A stretch of 64,000 nt of DNA. It comes from Gammaproteobacteria bacterium (lineage in GTDB: Bacteria > Pseudomonadota > Gammaproteobacteria > Competibacterales > Competibacteraceae). Below are positions 42,908-52,445 of this stretch, piece after piece. The DNA lies in contig JACKMZ010000012.1 in assembly GCA_024235135.1 (NCBI GenBank), positions 1-64,000 of the forward strand, given 5' to 3'. Each line of letters starts with the position of its first letter. Position 1 is the stretch's first letter. The translations under genes and the position numbers were made by a program. The notes beneath the pieces are model-generated. The model had not been told where the DNA came from. It saw only the letters and a list, made by a program, of their open reading frames with translations, and searched no databases.

Positions 42908-44329
42908 CTATAGAGGCAACGGAAGTTCGATCCCGTTCAGATAGAACCGACCTTGTTCGAAACGCGCCTGGGCCCGGTAGGTGTCGTCTTCCAGGAGGAG
43001 CCAACGGGTGTTGATCCAGCGGGCCAGTTCTTCCTGGGTCTGCAATTGCGCCGCGATCGTCAATGGGTCTTCGTCAGGTTCCCGACCTTCACGGAGTGCC
43101 TCGGCCACCATTTGCGCCTTGTGGATGTTGAGCAGGCTGGATTCCAACAGCGCCTTGGCGATGCTCAGGTTGGCTTCCGCCCGAGATAAAGCGCCGAGCA
43201 ACTGGGCAGGATTGTACAAGACCAGTTTGGCGGGTTGCTGGAAGACGATTTGGGCCTCGCCGCGTAATTGCCCTTGCGGCGCGTTGGCCTCGATGGTCAA
43301 CTGCAATTCCGGATTGCGCTTTAAAAAGGCGGGTAGCAGTGTCATTAATTGCTGGACCGCGGCGGAATCATCGCTGTCGGTATTGTATTGACGACTCCAG
43401 CGTTGTAACGATTCAAGCATCGCGCCATCCAGTTTGTTGGCGGATAGTTTGAATAGAAAGGAGCCGATGGCCGTCTCATCCCAATGGGTATCGTCGATAG
43501 CCAGGTCAAAGCGGCTATCGACCCAATCTCCCTGTTCCTGGACATGGGTGCCGATGCGCAATCCTGTAAACGTCAAGGTTCCGGGTGTGTCACCCAGATT
43601 CGCGGTCGTGAGGGTCGCGATCTTGAGGTCGGAGTCGCCGGTCGGGAAATTGAAGCGCCGGTATCGCTGATTCACGCTGAACTGCAGGTCGGTCAATCGA
43701 ATCGAACGACCGAGTTCCTCGGATAGCAGCGCGTACAAGCCCTTGGCGCTCAATTCACCCTGAATGGAATGATCCAGGGGTGAGGAATGGATGCGCCCTT
43801 CGAGACCGGAAAAATTGAGAGTACGCAGGCCCAGGCGATTGTTGACATCGAGAAAAGGCACGGTGATGTCATTGTCGCTGCTTCCATCCAGGGCGACATA
43901 AGAAACGACCGTCAGCGGGTCGCGCTTGCCGAACAGTGCATCCAGTACGGGGCTCCAGGGCGCATCATGGCCCAGTACGGTGCGCACGATCACTTGCGGG
44001 GGCCGAGGCTTGAAGTCGCCCCGCAACCACCACGCTATCGGCAGGATACCGTGGTAAATATCGTGCTTCAGGGAAAACGCGAGCTTGTCGCTGGCTTTGC
44101 CCGGAGCCGGCTGCACGCCTTGCAGGGTAATCTCGGACACCGCCTCGGAGGACAATAGCCCACGCTGATAGTCTTGCGACGTGATCCACAAGGAGGCGTC
44201 CTGAGAATTCTGCTGCAGAGACTGATGATAAAGCTGTTCCGCTCGCAATCCAGCCCAATAGGCAGCGCCAAGCCAACCGCCGAATAAGGCGATCAGCAAT
44301 ACCGCTAAGGCTAGAAAAAACCGCTTCAT
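42908..44329 (-). CDS. DUF945-family protein (YdgA-like)
   Basis: The 473-residue protein has an N-terminal signal anchor (FFLALAVLLIALFGGWLGAAYW) and a long beta-rich region typical of DUF945/YdgA proteins, for example EQLYHQSLQQ and a C-terminal RAQARFEQGRFYLNG. Start at ATG 44329, preceded by GGAG; an upstream frame from 44419 crosses the groEL terminator and is not used. It lies upstream of glnE, a frequent arrangement. Role in the envelope is unknown. Confidence 0.85.
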   Translation of the reverse strand: MKRFFLALAVLLIALFGGWLGAAYWAGLRAEQLYHQSLQQNSQDASLWITSQDYQRGLLSSEAVSEITLQGVQPAPGKASDKLAFSLKHDIYHGILPIAWWLRGDFKPRPPQVIVRTVLGHDAPWSPVLDALFGKRDPLTVVSYVALDGSSDNDITVPFLDVNNRLGLRTLNFSGLEGRIHSSPLDHSIQGELSAKGLYALLSEELGRSIRLTDLQFSVNQRYRRFNFPTGDSDLKIATLTTANLGDTPGTLTFTGLRIGTHVQEQGDWVDSRFDLAIDDTHWDETAIGSFLFKLSANKLDGAMLESLQRWSRQYNTDSDDSAAVQQLMTLLPAFLKRNPELQLTIEANAPQGQLRGEAQIVFQQPAKLVLYNPAQLLGALSRAEANLSIAKALLESSLLNIHKAQMVAEALREGREPDEDPLTIAAQLQTQEELARWINTRWLLLEDDTYRAQARFEQGRFYLNGIELPLPL

Positions 44330-44386
44330 CGTGGCGCTCCCTGGCTGGACCGTAGGATTATCGGCCGCCATTATTCCATACCCGCC

Positions 44387-44413
44387 AATAAAAAGCCCCG
44401 CGGGTGCGGGGCT
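44387..44413 (-). terminator. Intrinsic terminator of groES–groEL
   Basis: On the minus strand AGCCCCGC (complement of 44406-44413) pairs with GCGGGGCT (complement of 44394-44401) around a four-base loop, followed by TTTTTATT. It begins 30 bases after the groEL stop and separates groESL from the DUF945 gene. Confidence 0.9.
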
Positions 44414-44442
44414 GTCCAAGCAGATAGGGAGTAAGGGGCGGT

Positions 44443-46113
<1,671 letters not shown>

Positions 46114-46182
46114 GATGTCTCCTCGTGAATAGTCGATTAGTCAGTTGTTAAGAGATTGGGTGAGAGCGCGGAAAAGCCGGGC

Positions 46183-46473
46183 TCAGTCTTCAATGACGGC
46201 CATAATGTCGTCTTCGCGCAGGACCAGCAGATCCTCGCCGTCCAACTTGACCTCGTTACCCGAATATTTTCCGAACAGTACGTGGTCGCCGGCTTTGACG
46301 CTCAGGGGGCGGATATCGCCGTTGTCGAGCAGCTTGCCGTTGCCGACGGATTGCACGATGCCGCGCGAGGGTTTTTCAGCGGCCGTACCCGGTAGTACGA
46401 TGCCACCAGCGCTCTTGGTTTCTTCCTCAACGCGCCGAACGATGACGCGATCATGCAGGGGGCGGATGTTCAT
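46183..46473 (-). CDS. groS: Co-chaperonin GroES
   Basis: The 96-residue GroES has the N-terminal NIRPLHDRVIVRR, the mobile-loop region EEETKSAGGIVLPGTA (about 16-31) and the C-terminal DGEDLLVLREDDIMAVIE. It caps the GroEL ring. It is the first gene of the leftward groESL operon, about 75 bases downstream of its predicted transcription start. Confidence 0.98.
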   Translation of the reverse strand: MNIRPLHDRVIVRRVEEETKSAGGIVLPGTAAEKPSRGIVQSVGNGKLLDNGDIRPLSVKAGDHVLFGKYSGNEVKLDGEDLLVLREDDIMAVIED

Positions 46474-46527
46474 TTGAGGTCATCTCCTCTGAAAGTTGCC
46501 TGCCCGCAGGGCGGGAAGGGATGTTTG

Positions 46528-46554
46528 TTAGCACTCGTTGCAAGTGAGTGCCAA
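46528..46554 (-). promoter_or_regulatory. CIRCE element (HrcA operator) upstream of groES
   Basis: TTAGCACTC (46528-46536), nine bases, then GAGTGCCAA (46546-46554): this matches the CIRCE consensus TTAGCACTC-N9-GAGTGCTAA with one mismatch. HrcA binds such sites and represses chaperone genes. It overlaps the expected transcription start. hrcA is not in the window. Confidence 0.93.
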
Positions 46555-46581
46555 TGATAATTGCCCACACCTGGCTGTCAA
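46554..46581 (-). promoter_or_regulatory. Sigma70 promoter of groES–groEL
   Basis: On the minus strand, a perfect -35 TTGACA (complement of 46576-46581) and -10 TATCAT (complement of 46554-46559) are separated by 16 bases. The start would fall inside the CIRCE element, explaining repression by HrcA. No sigma32-type promoter is evident here. Confidence 0.82.
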
Positions 46582-46702
46582 GGCCCGTTGTCCAAATGGG
46601 ATCGGACGCGGAGAAATCAATACCTCTCCTAAGAAAAGTTCGCTGATCGGAGGTCTTCGACGAACGGTAGCGACCCCCTGGTTTGCTTCGAAGGATTGCA
46701 CC

Positions 46703-47026
46703 ATGAACGAACATTATCTGGTTGTTTGCTGTACTTGTCCGGATCAGCCGATAGCCGAGCGTATCGCCGAGGCGCTGGTCGGCGAAAAACTGGCGGCTTG
46801 CGTGAACATCCTGACGGGCGTCGTGTCCATCTACCGTTGGCAGGGTCATTTGCAGCGTGACGCCGAGGTATTGCTGGTCATTAAAACCCGAGACGACCGC
46901 TATCCCACGCTGGAACAACGCATTCAGGAATTGCATCCCTACGAGGTGCCCGAGGTCATTGCATTGCCGGTGGTGCGCGGAGCGTCCTCTTATCTGGATT
47001 GGATCAGCGGGAGTCTCCATCCTTGA
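46703..47026 (+). CDS. cutA: CutA1 family protein
   Basis: The 107-residue protein is a trimeric CutA1, historically tied to divalent metal tolerance; its true function is uncertain. Conserved CTCPDQPIAERIAEALVGEKLAACVNI and EEVIAL-like PEVIALPVV stretches are present. ATG at 46703 follows AAGGA; the frame back to 46538 passes through the groES promoter and is rejected. It is followed by the DsbD-alpha gene, keeping the usual cutA–dsbD order. Confidence 0.93.
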   Translation: MNEHYLVVCCTCPDQPIAERIAEALVGEKLAACVNILTGVVSIYRWQGHLQRDAEVLLVIKTRDDRYPTLEQRIQELHPYEVPEVIALPVVRGASSYLDWISGSLHP

Positions 47027-47049
47027 TGCTTGGGCATTAGGGGCTAGCG

Positions 47050-48171
47050 ATGGCCGCCGAATGGGAACAAAGACTCATGAGTGATAAATCGATCGTTCAT
47101 CTGCTTAGGATGCCTATTGAGTTCTTGCGGAGGATGTCCGCTTGCTGGAGCGAACGGGCCGGTCGTCGCAGCAGCCCGTGGTGGGCGCTTTGTCTAGCCT
47201 GCGTTTTGTCGCCGACCGTGCAAGCCGTCGACATCGAGGATCTGCTCAAGCCGGAACAAGCCTTCGTGCTGAGCGTGACAGCGAAGGACCCGACGACCAT
47301 CGTGGCGCAATGGACGATCGCCGAAGGTTATTACCTCTATCGGGAACGTTTCCGATTCACATCGGCTACGCCGGGTATCCAGTTGGGTGAGCCGGGCTTT
47401 CCAGTCGGTCAACCCAAGCAGGATGAGTTTTTCGGTCCCATGGAAATCTACCGCCGGCAGGTGGCCGTCGCCCTCCCCGTTTTACGCGGCGACGGGGGGG
47501 GGGACGACCTGCAATTGACGGCTATTTCACAGGGTTGTGCCGATATCGGCGTATGCTATCCGCCACAAACTCAGCGGGTAACGATTAGCCTGCCCGAGCC
47601 ACGGGAGCATGACGCAACAGCGGAACAAGCGGCGCCACCGCTCCATCTGGGCGGAAACGTACCATCGCCCGCGGCTTTTGCCGGCGATCCTGTCCCGACG
47701 TCATCCAGTACGCCCGCGGCGAATCCGGTTGTCGCCGAGAACGATTCGCTGTTCGGTGTCCAACGGGATGATTTGTTGCCGCCGGAGCAGGTGTTCGTGC
47801 TTTCGATTACGACGCCCGATCCGCAGACGGTGCAAGCGCACTGGACCATTGCCGAGGATCATTATTTGTATCGCGAGAGACTGACGTTGGAGTTGCTGGA
47901 CGCCGAGGGCATACATATCACCGCGTTGGATATACCCCACGGCGAGCCCAAGGAGGATGAGTTTTTCGGCCGGCAGGAAGTGTTCCATCGCGAGGTGCGA
48001 CTTACGGCTCACTTGGAGCGCGCGGATACCCAGGCCCGTGACATACAGGTGCAGGTCGGTTACCAGGGCTGCGCCGAGAAACGGGGTGTATGCTACCCCC
48101 CTCAGCGGCAATCCGTTCCGCTCACTCTGGCGGCCAGCCGCGAATCCGTTTCCGCCGCGGAGCGGCGCTAA
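47050..48171 (+). CDS. Periplasmic protein with two tandem DsbD-alpha domains
   Basis: The 373-residue protein has a long basic N-region and a signal peptide ending about residue 59 (WWALCLACVLSPTVQA). Two homologous DsbD N-terminal (alpha) domains follow, about 62-185 and 240-360, each with TIAE(G/D)-YYLYRER and DEFFG. Their redox cysteines are C163/C169 in QGCADIGVCYPPQ and C341/C348 in QGCAEKRGVCYPPQ, the second pair one residue further apart than normal. The membrane and thioredoxin-like domains of DsbD are absent, and no frameshift explains this, since aroQ begins only 183 bases downstream. The start could also be an internal ATG (47077 or 47134). A run of ten G lies at 47494-47503 inside the frame. 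It may receive electrons from another membrane reductase and reduce periplasmic disulfides. Confidence 0.85.
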   Translation: MAAEWEQRLMSDKSIVHLLRMPIEFLRRMSACWSERAGRRSSPWWALCLACVLSPTVQAVDIEDLLKPEQAFVLSVTAKDPTTIVAQWTIAEGYYLYRERFRFTSATPGIQLGEPGFPVGQPKQDEFFGPMEIYRRQVAVALPVLRGDGGGDDLQLTAISQGCADIGVCYPPQTQRVTISLPEPREHDATAEQAAPPLHLGGNVPSPAAFAGDPVPTSSSTPAANPVVAENDSLFGVQRDDLLPPEQVFVLSITTPDPQTVQAHWTIAEDHYLYRERLTLELLDAEGIHITALDIPHGEPKEDEFFGRQEVFHREVRLTAHLERADTQARDIQVQVGYQGCAEKRGVCYPPQRQSVPLTLAASRESVSAAERR

Positions 48172-48354
48172 GCGATCGTGGCGACCTATCGACTCCCAGG
48201 GATCTTTTCGGCAAGTGACGGGATCGGACGTAATAATTAATAAATTACGCCGATCTGGTATTGAAAATCGTCGATCTGCCCCTAATCTGTCTAAGTTCTG
48301 GACAAAGCCTTCCTGCTTGCCCAGAATCCGTTAGCTGCATTACGCAGGGTGTTT

Positions 48355-48804
48355 ATGGCCAGAATACTGATTCTCAATGGTCCGAATCTCAATTTGCTGG
48401 GTACTCGTGAACCCGCTGTTTACGGTTCCATCACGTTGCACGACATCGAACGGCGATGCGAGAAACTGGCGCGAGAACTGGGCGCGCATGAGGTCGTGTG
48501 CTTCCAGAGCAACGCCGAGCATGCCTTGCTGGAGCGGATTCACGCCGCGCGGCAACAGGCCGTGGATTTCATAATCATCAACCCGGCCGCCTTGACTCAT
48601 ACCAGCATCGCCTTGCGTGATGCATTGCTGGGCGTTGCCATACCGTTTATCGAGGTCCACCTGTCCAACATCTTCGCGCGCGAAGCTTTCCGCCATCATT
48701 CCTATCTGTCCGATATCGCCGTCGCGGTTATTAGCGGCCTGGGAGCTCAGGGTTATGAGGTGGCGTTACGGGCCGCGTTGCACCGTTTGAACCAGCCGTC
48801 CTAA
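48355..48804 (+). CDS. aroQ: Type II 3-dehydroquinate dehydratase
   Basis: The 149-residue shikimate-pathway enzyme has the signature NGPNLNLLGTREPAVYG (residues 8-24) with the active-site tyrosine at Y23, INPAALTHTSIALRDAL near 76-92 and VHLSNIFAREAFRHHS near 100-115. ATG at 48355 is preceded by AGGG five bases upstream; a GTG two codons earlier is less likely. It precedes accB by five bases, as in many gammaproteobacteria. Confidence 0.96.
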   Translation: MARILILNGPNLNLLGTREPAVYGSITLHDIERRCEKLARELGAHEVVCFQSNAEHALLERIHAARQQAVDFIIINPAALTHTSIALRDALLGVAIPFIEVHLSNIFAREAFRHHSYLSDIAVAVISGLGAQGYEVALRAALHRLNQPS

Positions 48805-48809
48805 AGTCC

Positions 48810-49259
48810 ATGGATATCCGTAAGATCAAAAAACTCATCGAGTTGCTGGAGGAATCCGGCATCGCCGAGCTGGAAATCCGCGAAGGCGAGGAATCCGTGC
48901 GCATCAGCCGTAATCCTTCGGGCGTGACGCCGATGTTGCCCGTGTTGCAACAGGCGCACCCCATGCCTCTGGTGTCGAGCGCCCCGGTAATGGTGTCGGA
49001 GACCCCAGCCGAACCGGCCCCGCGCGGCCACGCGTTGAAGTCGCCGATGGTCGGCACGTTCTATCGTTCCGCGGCGCCCGGTTCCCAAGCGTTCGTCCAA
49101 GTCGGCCAGCATGTCAACGCCGGCGATACCGTCTGCATCGTCGAGGCTATGAAAATGTTCAATCAAATCGAAGCCGACCGTTCCGGTACGGTGATCGAAA
49201 TATTGGCGGAAAACGGTCAGCCGGTGGAATACGATCAACCCCTGATGATCATCGAGTAG
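48810..49259 (+). CDS. accB: Acetyl-CoA carboxylase biotin carboxyl carrier protein
   Basis: The 149-residue AccB carries biotin on K115 in the EAMKM motif, with a flexible linker rich in Pro/Ala (about 50-70) and a C-terminal biotinyl domain (about 75-149, KSPMVGTFYRSAAPG). It forms acetyl-CoA carboxylase with AccC and AccAD for fatty acid synthesis. It is flanked by aroQ and accC on the same strand. Confidence 0.97.
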   Translation: MDIRKIKKLIELLEESGIAELEIREGEESVRISRNPSGVTPMLPVLQQAHPMPLVSSAPVMVSETPAEPAPRGHALKSPMVGTFYRSAAPGSQAFVQVGQHVNAGDTVCIVEAMKMFNQIEADRSGTVIEILAENGQPVEYDQPLMIIE

Positions 49260-49293
49260 TTCTCTTGTTGGAGCCGAAGCAGGGGGTGTCAGC

Positions 49294-50652
49294 GTGCCTC
49301 GTAGAGCCCGTAAATTAGACAAACTGGTTATTGCCAATCGTGGCGAGATTGCCTTGCGCATTTTGCGTGCCTGCCGGGAACTGGGGATACGCACGGTGGC
49401 GGTCCATTCCACGGCGGACCGTGATCTAAAGCATGTGCGGCTGGCCGATGAAACGGTCTGTATCGGCCCGCCGGCGGCCGCTGAGAGCTATCTTAATATG
49501 CCGGCCCTGATCAGTGCCGCCGAGGTCACCGATGCGGTCGCCATTCATCCCGGTTACGGTTTCCTGTCGGAGAACGCGGATTTCGCCGAGCGGGTGGAAC
49601 GCAGCGGTTTTATTTTTGTCGGCCCGCGTTCTGAGACCATCCGCCTGATGGGCGACAAGGTGTCCGCCATCCAGGCTATGCGGGCGGCCGGCGTACCTTG
49701 CGTGCCGGGTTCCGATGGCCCATTGGGCGAGGATGACGCGGAAAATCTCCATCTCGCCGAGAAGCTCGGCTACCCGATCATCATCAAGGCCGCAGGCGGT
49801 GGCGGCGGCCGGGGCATGCGTGTAGTGCATGGCGAAGCGGCGCTGCTCAACGCCGTTTCGCTAACCCGCAGCGAAGCCGGCGCGGCTTTCGGCAACAGCA
49901 GCGTTTACATGGAAAAATATCTGGATCATCCCCGCCATGTGGAAGTGCAGGTGTTGGCCGATAGCCATGGCAACGTGGTGTTTCTGGGCGAACGCGATTG
50001 TTCATTGCAGCGCCGTCACCAAAAAGTGATAGAGGAAGCGCCGGCTCCCGGCATTACCGACAAGCAACGCCGTCAAATCGGGGATGTTTGCGTGGACGCC
50101 TGCAAGCGTATCGGGTACCGGGGCGCCGGTACCATCGAATTTCTTTACCAGGACGGGGAATTCTTTTTCATCGAAATGAACACGCGTGTGCAGGTGGAGC
50201 ACCCGATCACGGAAATGATTACCGGAGTGGATATCGTCAAGGAGCAATTACGGATCGCCGCCGGGGAAAAACTTCACTACGAGCAATCCGACATCCGTCT
50301 GACCGGCCACGCTATCGAATGCCGGATCAACGCCGAGGATGCCAACACCTTTGTCCCCTCGCCGGGCACGGTGACTCAGTTCCACGCACCGGGCGGACCC
50401 GGTATCCGGGTGGATTCCCATCTATACAGCGGCTATCTGGTGCCGCCGTATTACGATTCCCTGATCGGCAAATTGATCGCCTACGGGGAAAGCCGCGCTA
50501 CGGCCTTGGCGCGCATGCGCAACGCCCTGTCCGAGTTGGTTATCGAAGGAATCAAAACCAATGCCCCACTGCACCGCCGCATCCTCAGCGATGTGAACTA
50601 CATCAAGGGCGGCGTGGACATCCATTATCTAGAACGCCAACTGGGGTTGTGA
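49294..50652 (+). CDS. accC: Biotin carboxylase AccC
   Basis: The 452-residue ATP-grasp enzyme carboxylates biotin on AccB. Motifs: KLVIANRGEIALRILRACRELG at the N-terminus, IHPGYGFLSENADFAE near 82-97, AGGGGGRGMRVV near 165-176 and EMNTRVQVEHPITEM near 291-305. It starts at GTG 49294 with AGGGGG upstream and has about seven extra residues relative to the common start; no ATG is available nearby. The gene follows accB by 34 bases and precedes prmA by nine. Confidence 0.96.
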   Translation: MPRRARKLDKLVIANRGEIALRILRACRELGIRTVAVHSTADRDLKHVRLADETVCIGPPAAAESYLNMPALISAAEVTDAVAIHPGYGFLSENADFAERVERSGFIFVGPRSETIRLMGDKVSAIQAMRAAGVPCVPGSDGPLGEDDAENLHLAEKLGYPIIIKAAGGGGGRGMRVVHGEAALLNAVSLTRSEAGAAFGNSSVYMEKYLDHPRHVEVQVLADSHGNVVFLGERDCSLQRRHQKVIEEAPAPGITDKQRRQIGDVCVDACKRIGYRGAGTIEFLYQDGEFFFIEMNTRVQVEHPITEMITGVDIVKEQLRIAAGEKLHYEQSDIRLTGHAIECRINAEDANTFVPSPGTVTQFHAPGGPGIRVDSHLYSGYLVPPYYDSLIGKLIAYGESRATALARMRNALSELVIEGIKTNAPLHRRILSDVNYIKGGVDIHYLERQLGL

Positions 50653-50661
50653 ACGCGGGTC

Positions 50662-51549
50662 ATGAACCCGACACAGGATTGGTTACAACTGACTATTGCG
50701 GCAGGCTCTTTCAATCCCGAGCAATTGGAAGACGCCCTGCTGGCGGTGGGCGCTCTGGCCGTGACGTATCAGGATGGCGGCGATCAACCGGTTTTGGAGC
50801 CTGCTCCGGGCACGACGCCGCTATGGTCGAACGTCCGCGTGACTGGCTTGTTCGCGGCAGGCGGCGATCGAGCCCGGATTGCCGAACAGTTGCGGCGCAT
50901 TTTGGATGAATCCATCGCCCTGAACTGGGACACTTTGGAAGACCGTGAGTGGACGCGCGCTTGGCTGGACGATTATCATCCCATGCGGTTTGGGAACCGG
51001 CTGTGGGTTTGTCCCCATGGACATCAGGTGGCCGACGCGGACGCGGTGATCGTGCATTTGGACCCCGGTTTAGCCTTCGGCACCGGTACCCATCCGAGTA
51101 CGGCTTTGTGTCTGAGCTGGCTCGATGGCGCGGATCTGGTCGGGAAACGGGTCGTCGACTACGGCTGCGGCTCGGGTATTTTGGCTATTGCCGCGGCTAA
51201 ACTCGGCGCCGATCGCGTATACGCCGTGGACATCGACCCTCAGGCTCTGCAGGCAAGCACGGACAATGCGATGGCGAACGGAGTGGCGGACCGGATCGCG
51301 GTGTCGCCGCCCGAAACGTTGCTGGACCGGTCTGCCGATGTCGTGATCGCCAACATCCTCGCCAATCCTTTGATCGAGCTGGCTCCCCGTCTCACGGCCC
51401 TGTTGGATACACCCGGTTGGATCGTGTTGGCCGGTCTGCTCTCTCACCAAGCTCAAAGCGTACGGACAGCATTCACGCCCCGGTTTACATTCGCCGAGCC
51501 CGGCCAACGGGAAGACTGGGTGTTACTCCATGGAACGAGGCGAGGATAA
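50662..51549 (+). CDS. prmA: Ribosomal protein L11 methyltransferase
   Basis: The 295-residue SAM-dependent enzyme trimethylates ribosomal protein L11. It has the N-terminal recognition domain, the DPGLAFGTGTHPSTALCL segment (about 134-151), the SAM loop DYGCGSGILAIAAAKLGA (about 169-186) and the NILANPLIELAP motif (about 230-241). The position after accC is conserved in gammaproteobacteria. It is convergent with trpA. Confidence 0.96.
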   Translation: MNPTQDWLQLTIAAGSFNPEQLEDALLAVGALAVTYQDGGDQPVLEPAPGTTPLWSNVRVTGLFAAGGDRARIAEQLRRILDESIALNWDTLEDREWTRAWLDDYHPMRFGNRLWVCPHGHQVADADAVIVHLDPGLAFGTGTHPSTALCLSWLDGADLVGKRVVDYGCGSGILAIAAAKLGADRVYAVDIDPQALQASTDNAMANGVADRIAVSPPETLLDRSADVVIANILANPLIELAPRLTALLDTPGWIVLAGLLSHQAQSVRTAFTPRFTFAEPGQREDWVLLHGTRRG

Positions 51550-51629
51550 CAACGATTTGAGCCGCCGAGACCGCGGTTCATCGGCGCCAGCGTAGCTTTT
51601 CCCGCGCCTAGAATCATTCCTACCGGCTG

Positions 51630-52436
51630 TCAGACATCATCCATCGCCTGACGCATCCCGGCTACCACGGCCGAAACCGCCTGCTGCATGGCTTGCGCGT
51701 CGTTTGCCAATTCCCCCATCAGGGAAACCAGGGCGCTACCCACCACCACGGCATCGGCCGTGCGGGCCACTGCCGCTGCGGTTGTCGCGTCCTTGATGCC
51801 GAAACCTACACCGATCGGCAAGTTGGTCAGCGCGCGGATGGCGGCGATTTTGTCGTCGAGTTCAGCGACATCCAAGCTGGCCGAGCCTGTTACTCCCTTG
51901 AGCGATACGTAATACACATAGCCCTTGGCCACAGCCGCAACCTGACGAATGCGCTCGGCGCTGCTGGTCGGCGCGAGTAGAAAAATCGGGGCGATTTCGG
52001 TTTCACCGAGAACGGTCAGCAAATCGTGTGCTTCCTCGGGGGGCAAGTCCACGGTCAACACGCCGTCCACGCCGGCTTCGGCGGCCGCATGCACGAAGTG
52101 CCCGTAGCCCATGGCCTCAATGGGATTCAGATAACCCATCAGTACGAGCGGCGTATCCGCATCATCCTGCCGAAAGGCGGTTACCAATTGTAGTACCTGT
52201 CTCAATGAAACACCTTGAGCCAGGGCTCGTTCACAGGCTTTCTGAACGACGGGCCCATCGGCCATGGGATCGGAGAAGGGAACACCCAACTCGATAATGT
52301 CGGCCCCTGCCTGCACCAGTTTGTGCAGCATGGGTACGGTCAGTTCCGGATGGGGATCGCCGGCCGTGATATACGGTATCAGCGCTTTGCGGCCGGTCCG
52401 CCGCAAATTTTGAAAACGGCTGGTTAAGCGGTTCAT
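51630..52436 (-). CDS. trpA: Tryptophan synthase alpha chain
   Basis: The 268-residue TrpA cleaves indole-glycerol phosphate; catalytic E49 and D60 lie in the ELGVPFSDPMADGP block. Also present are LMGYLNPIEAMGYGHF near 105-120 and the phosphate-binding GVGFGIKD near 213-220. It is the last gene of trpFBA, nine bases after trpB. Confidence 0.97.
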   Translation of the reverse strand: MNRLTSRFQNLRRTGRKALIPYITAGDPHPELTVPMLHKLVQAGADIIELGVPFSDPMADGPVVQKACERALAQGVSLRQVLQLVTAFRQDDADTPLVLMGYLNPIEAMGYGHFVHAAAEAGVDGVLTVDLPPEEAHDLLTVLGETEIAPIFLLAPTSSAERIRQVAAVAKGYVYYVSLKGVTGSASLDVAELDDKIAAIRALTNLPIGVGFGIKDATTAAAVARTADAVVVGSALVSLMGELANDAQAMQQAVSAVVAGMRQAMDDV

Positions 52437-52445
52437 GACGGCCCT

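Noticed and set aside
42879..43004. Longer N-terminus for GlnE (start at 43004)
   Set aside because: Overlaps the 3' end of the DUF945 gene and adds a Pro/Arg-rich stretch absent from GlnE proteins.
48172..48354. Remnant of the missing DsbD membrane domain downstream of the double alpha gene
   Set aside because: Only 183 bases remain before aroQ and no frame there encodes hydrophobic helices.
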